From NCBI GenBank assembly GCA_036583965.1, contig JAZBQD010000019.1, positions 20,091,085 to 20,155,084 on the forward strand: a stretch of DNA of 64,000 nucleotides, written 5' to 3'. The DNA is from Prunella strophiata (lineage: Eukaryota > Chordata > Aves > Passeriformes > Prunellidae). The position numbers and the translations under genes are program-made. The notes under the pieces are model-generated. The model did not search any database and was not told the DNA's origin. It was given only the letters and a program-made list of their open reading frames with translations. Below, one piece after another: positions 61,823 through 64,000 of the stretch. Positions within the stretch are counted from its first letter, which is position 1. Each line of letters opens with the position of its first letter.

Positions 61823-64000
61823 TTTCTTTGTGAGCAGGTGTTTTAAGTGACAGAAGAGTGAATAAAGCAGCTCCTGTGATCTCCATACCAGGTAAGAATA
61901 TCCCTGGGCATCAAAATGGGCTGCAGCCTGGAACAGTGTCTGAATCTAATCCTGGAAGACGCCATCCACTTGGCAGGTCAATGGCTAAATCCCTTGCTAC
62001 TGTGGTCAATTGAGAGGGCAAAATGACCATACTTTAAACCTTGTATTAGCATGTGAGATTACAAAAACACCAGCCCTTTGTCCAGTGGGATCCTATTTCA
62101 CTGCATAAATAAAGAAAATTCATTCTCCGCTTCAATATAAGCCATGGAGCTGAGCTACAACATTTAAAAACAAAAAAAAAAAAGTATTCAAAAGGGGGGA
62201 AAAAACAGTTCTTCCAGGTTTTTCTGCTCTAATACTGAACAGCAGCTTCAGAGGAATCCAAAAATCAAGTAAGGTATATGGAAACTCCTTGGTTTGTAAG
62301 CACGTATGCAAGGAGAAAAGTATTAGGAAAACCAAGAATAAACCCAAGTGCTGCATTTTGCAGGGAATCTTCTGAGCCTCCCAAATTCTCTTGTGCTTAT
62401 GTTTTGAGGAGTGCATGTACAAGGCTTCTATCTACCACCCATGTGTCGAAATGCAATAGGAAATAAAATGAAAAAACCTCATGGGTAATTGATATAGAAT
62501 ACGTAGGCGACCTGAAGGGAAAATCAGAACCAGAGATGTGCCAGGGAACAAAAAAAAAAAAAAGGAAAGGGAAAAATAAAAAGGATGATATTTAAAATGC
62601 CAGCCTCCTGTGAGCCCGTCTGCTTCCTCTCATTTATTTTGCAGCTCTGGGTTCCCACGGTGGACTGCTGCTGCCATCTACTGCCACCAGCTCTGCCAGA
62701 GGCTGAGCTCCTCTCCTGCAACCTGGTCACGGGAATCGGGGCCAGGGAGCATGGCAGGGCATGAAAGATTTTGGGTCAATAAAGGAAAAACAGTTTCCAG
62801 GGAGAGAAAGCATCACAGTAAAGATTAAAAATTCAAGCACAGATTTATCCATTAATGATACAAGGCAAAAAAATGTCAGTTTTCTGAGGAGGGAAACCTA
62901 AATGGAAAATCTTTTGATTTCAAAAGCGAAGGGAAAGTTACATCTGGATCCCCACTTCTGTCATGCAGTGACCCACACCTATAGTGAAGGTCCTAAATGT
63001 TATAAGTTTAAGGGACATGGCTCACAGTCTATGTTCAGCTTCATTAGATGATGAAATGACTTGCACAGCAGGAAAGCTAAGGAAGGACAAACAGCCTGGG
63101 GGTAAGTCCAATTTTCCTAATTCAGTCACCTCTGTTACTCCTGTTCTAGGAACAGGGGGCTTCAGATGCTGGTAATGGAAATCTTATATCTGACCCTAGG
63201 CTTAAAATTCACATCAACAAAGACTCAGAGAACAGACAAGCCCCCAGTTATTGCAGGTATTTCTAATTGAAATCTGGAAGGAAAGCATACTCCACTGTGT
63301 ACTGAAAGACAGACTATGGAAAGAACGGGAAAAAATTTGGCAGGGGACCTACAGCATGTCTGTTACTAGCCAGCAAGAGATATGCTGGATTTCATAACCT
63401 TTGAATTTCACATAGTCCATTGCAGGTGGCAGCAAAGATCAGACCCAGACCTCCCTGATCTCAGATCATATTTCTTCTCTGTTGGTGTTATATAGCAGTT
63501 TTCATTTGCAATACCAATCTACACAGTGGTTGCAGAGATCTGAGAAGTGAAATAAATTAGCCTTTCCCCTTCTCTGTGCAGCTCTTGTGAGACTGTTCTC
63601 AGTGTTAAGGTCAACTGAATTTAGTAGTCTCTAACTTGAATTTATTACATTACCTGAAATGCACAGTGGAATAATTGTAAGTTGATTTAGCTAAGCACAG
63701 TGATAAAGACATGTTTTTAATCCTTGTACTATTTGTCTTTGATAGCTACACTACACCATGTGGGCCCTTTCTGTAAGGATTAAAATACAAGCCAGTCTGT
63801 GTGGCCAGCATGCATTTCTGGTACTATGACTTCATAAAATGCAATATCTATGCATGTCACTATCTTTATTATATACAAAGTACTAAAGGCTAAGTTATAA
63901 TAGCAAGGGTTCTGTGCCCTAGCAGTGTGATTGAAGCCAAACCACTGTCCACACTGACACAACATTGAAGTATTCCCAGAAATACACTCTCTCTACCCTA
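61823..64000. other. Non-coding sequence with a GC-rich exon-like patch
   Basis: No known exon was recognised. A13 (62172-62184) and A14 (62550-62563) tracts precede a locally GC-rich stretch at about 62600-62765. That stretch begins after a good 3' splice-site-like sequence (see findings). The remainder to the window end is AT-rich and featureless. Confidence 0.55.

Noticed and set aside
1..64000. CRISPR arrays, phage or plasmid genes, tRNA and rRNA genes, mitochondrial insertions
   Set aside because: No regularly spaced direct repeats, no tRNA-like or rRNA-like conserved words and no mitochondrial gene text were seen on either strand; the window is vertebrate nuclear DNA.

Overview
The window reads as non-coding nuclear DNA from a bird, either intergenic or inside a very large intron. 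It is AT-rich and visibly poor in CpG. Its recognisable interspersed repeats are CR1 LINE 3' ends, one probable ERVL-type solo LTR and a few very old MIR-like SINE remnants. There are no Alu, L1 or B1/B2-type repeats and no bacterial gene organisation. CR1 dominance with an LTR of the 'GGGTTTGTGTGGCAAG...GGCAATAAATTAA' type points to Aves. A neoavian, possibly passerine, genome is my best guess, from memory of repeat families and not from a search.

I found no convincing host protein-coding exon, tRNA, rRNA, CRISPR array or operon. All open frames are short (136 codons at most), have chance-like composition, and often cross repeats or homopolymers. The only recognisable protein remnants are decayed pieces of CR1 reverse-transcriptase ORF2.

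Layout: 1-23 kb is mostly unique AT-rich DNA. It carries two ancient CR1-like scraps (8.3 kb, 12.8 kb), a MIR-like scrap (17.1 kb), a promoter-like motif cluster (9.62-9.68 kb), a near-palindromic hairpin (14.82 kb) and an AT direct repeat (18.3 kb). A 1-kb CR1 in minus orientation lies at 23.06-24.10 kb. The stretch 24-42.8 kb is unique with MIR-like scraps (29.2, 31.4 kb), an old CR1 end (32.2 kb) and several blocks that look like conserved non-coding sequence. An internally deleted LTR and a CR1 tail sit close together at 42.8-43.3 kb. A second CR1 of about 0.8 kb is at 49.19-50.03 kb, with smaller CR1 tails at 52.06 and 61.74 kb and MIR-like scraps at 55.5 and 57.6 kb. Simple repeats and long homopolymers are scattered throughout.

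I see no new multi-gene system. The items most worth a second look are a CArG-box/inverted-repeat/TATA cluster at 9.6 kb, a GC-rich exon-like patch at 62.6 kb, a 60-nt potentially exonised SINE segment at 31.5 kb, a region open in frames on both strands at 53.2 kb, and a set of AT-rich, homeodomain-site-rich blocks that could be conserved enhancers. All of these need alignment to other bird genomes or RNA data to be believed.
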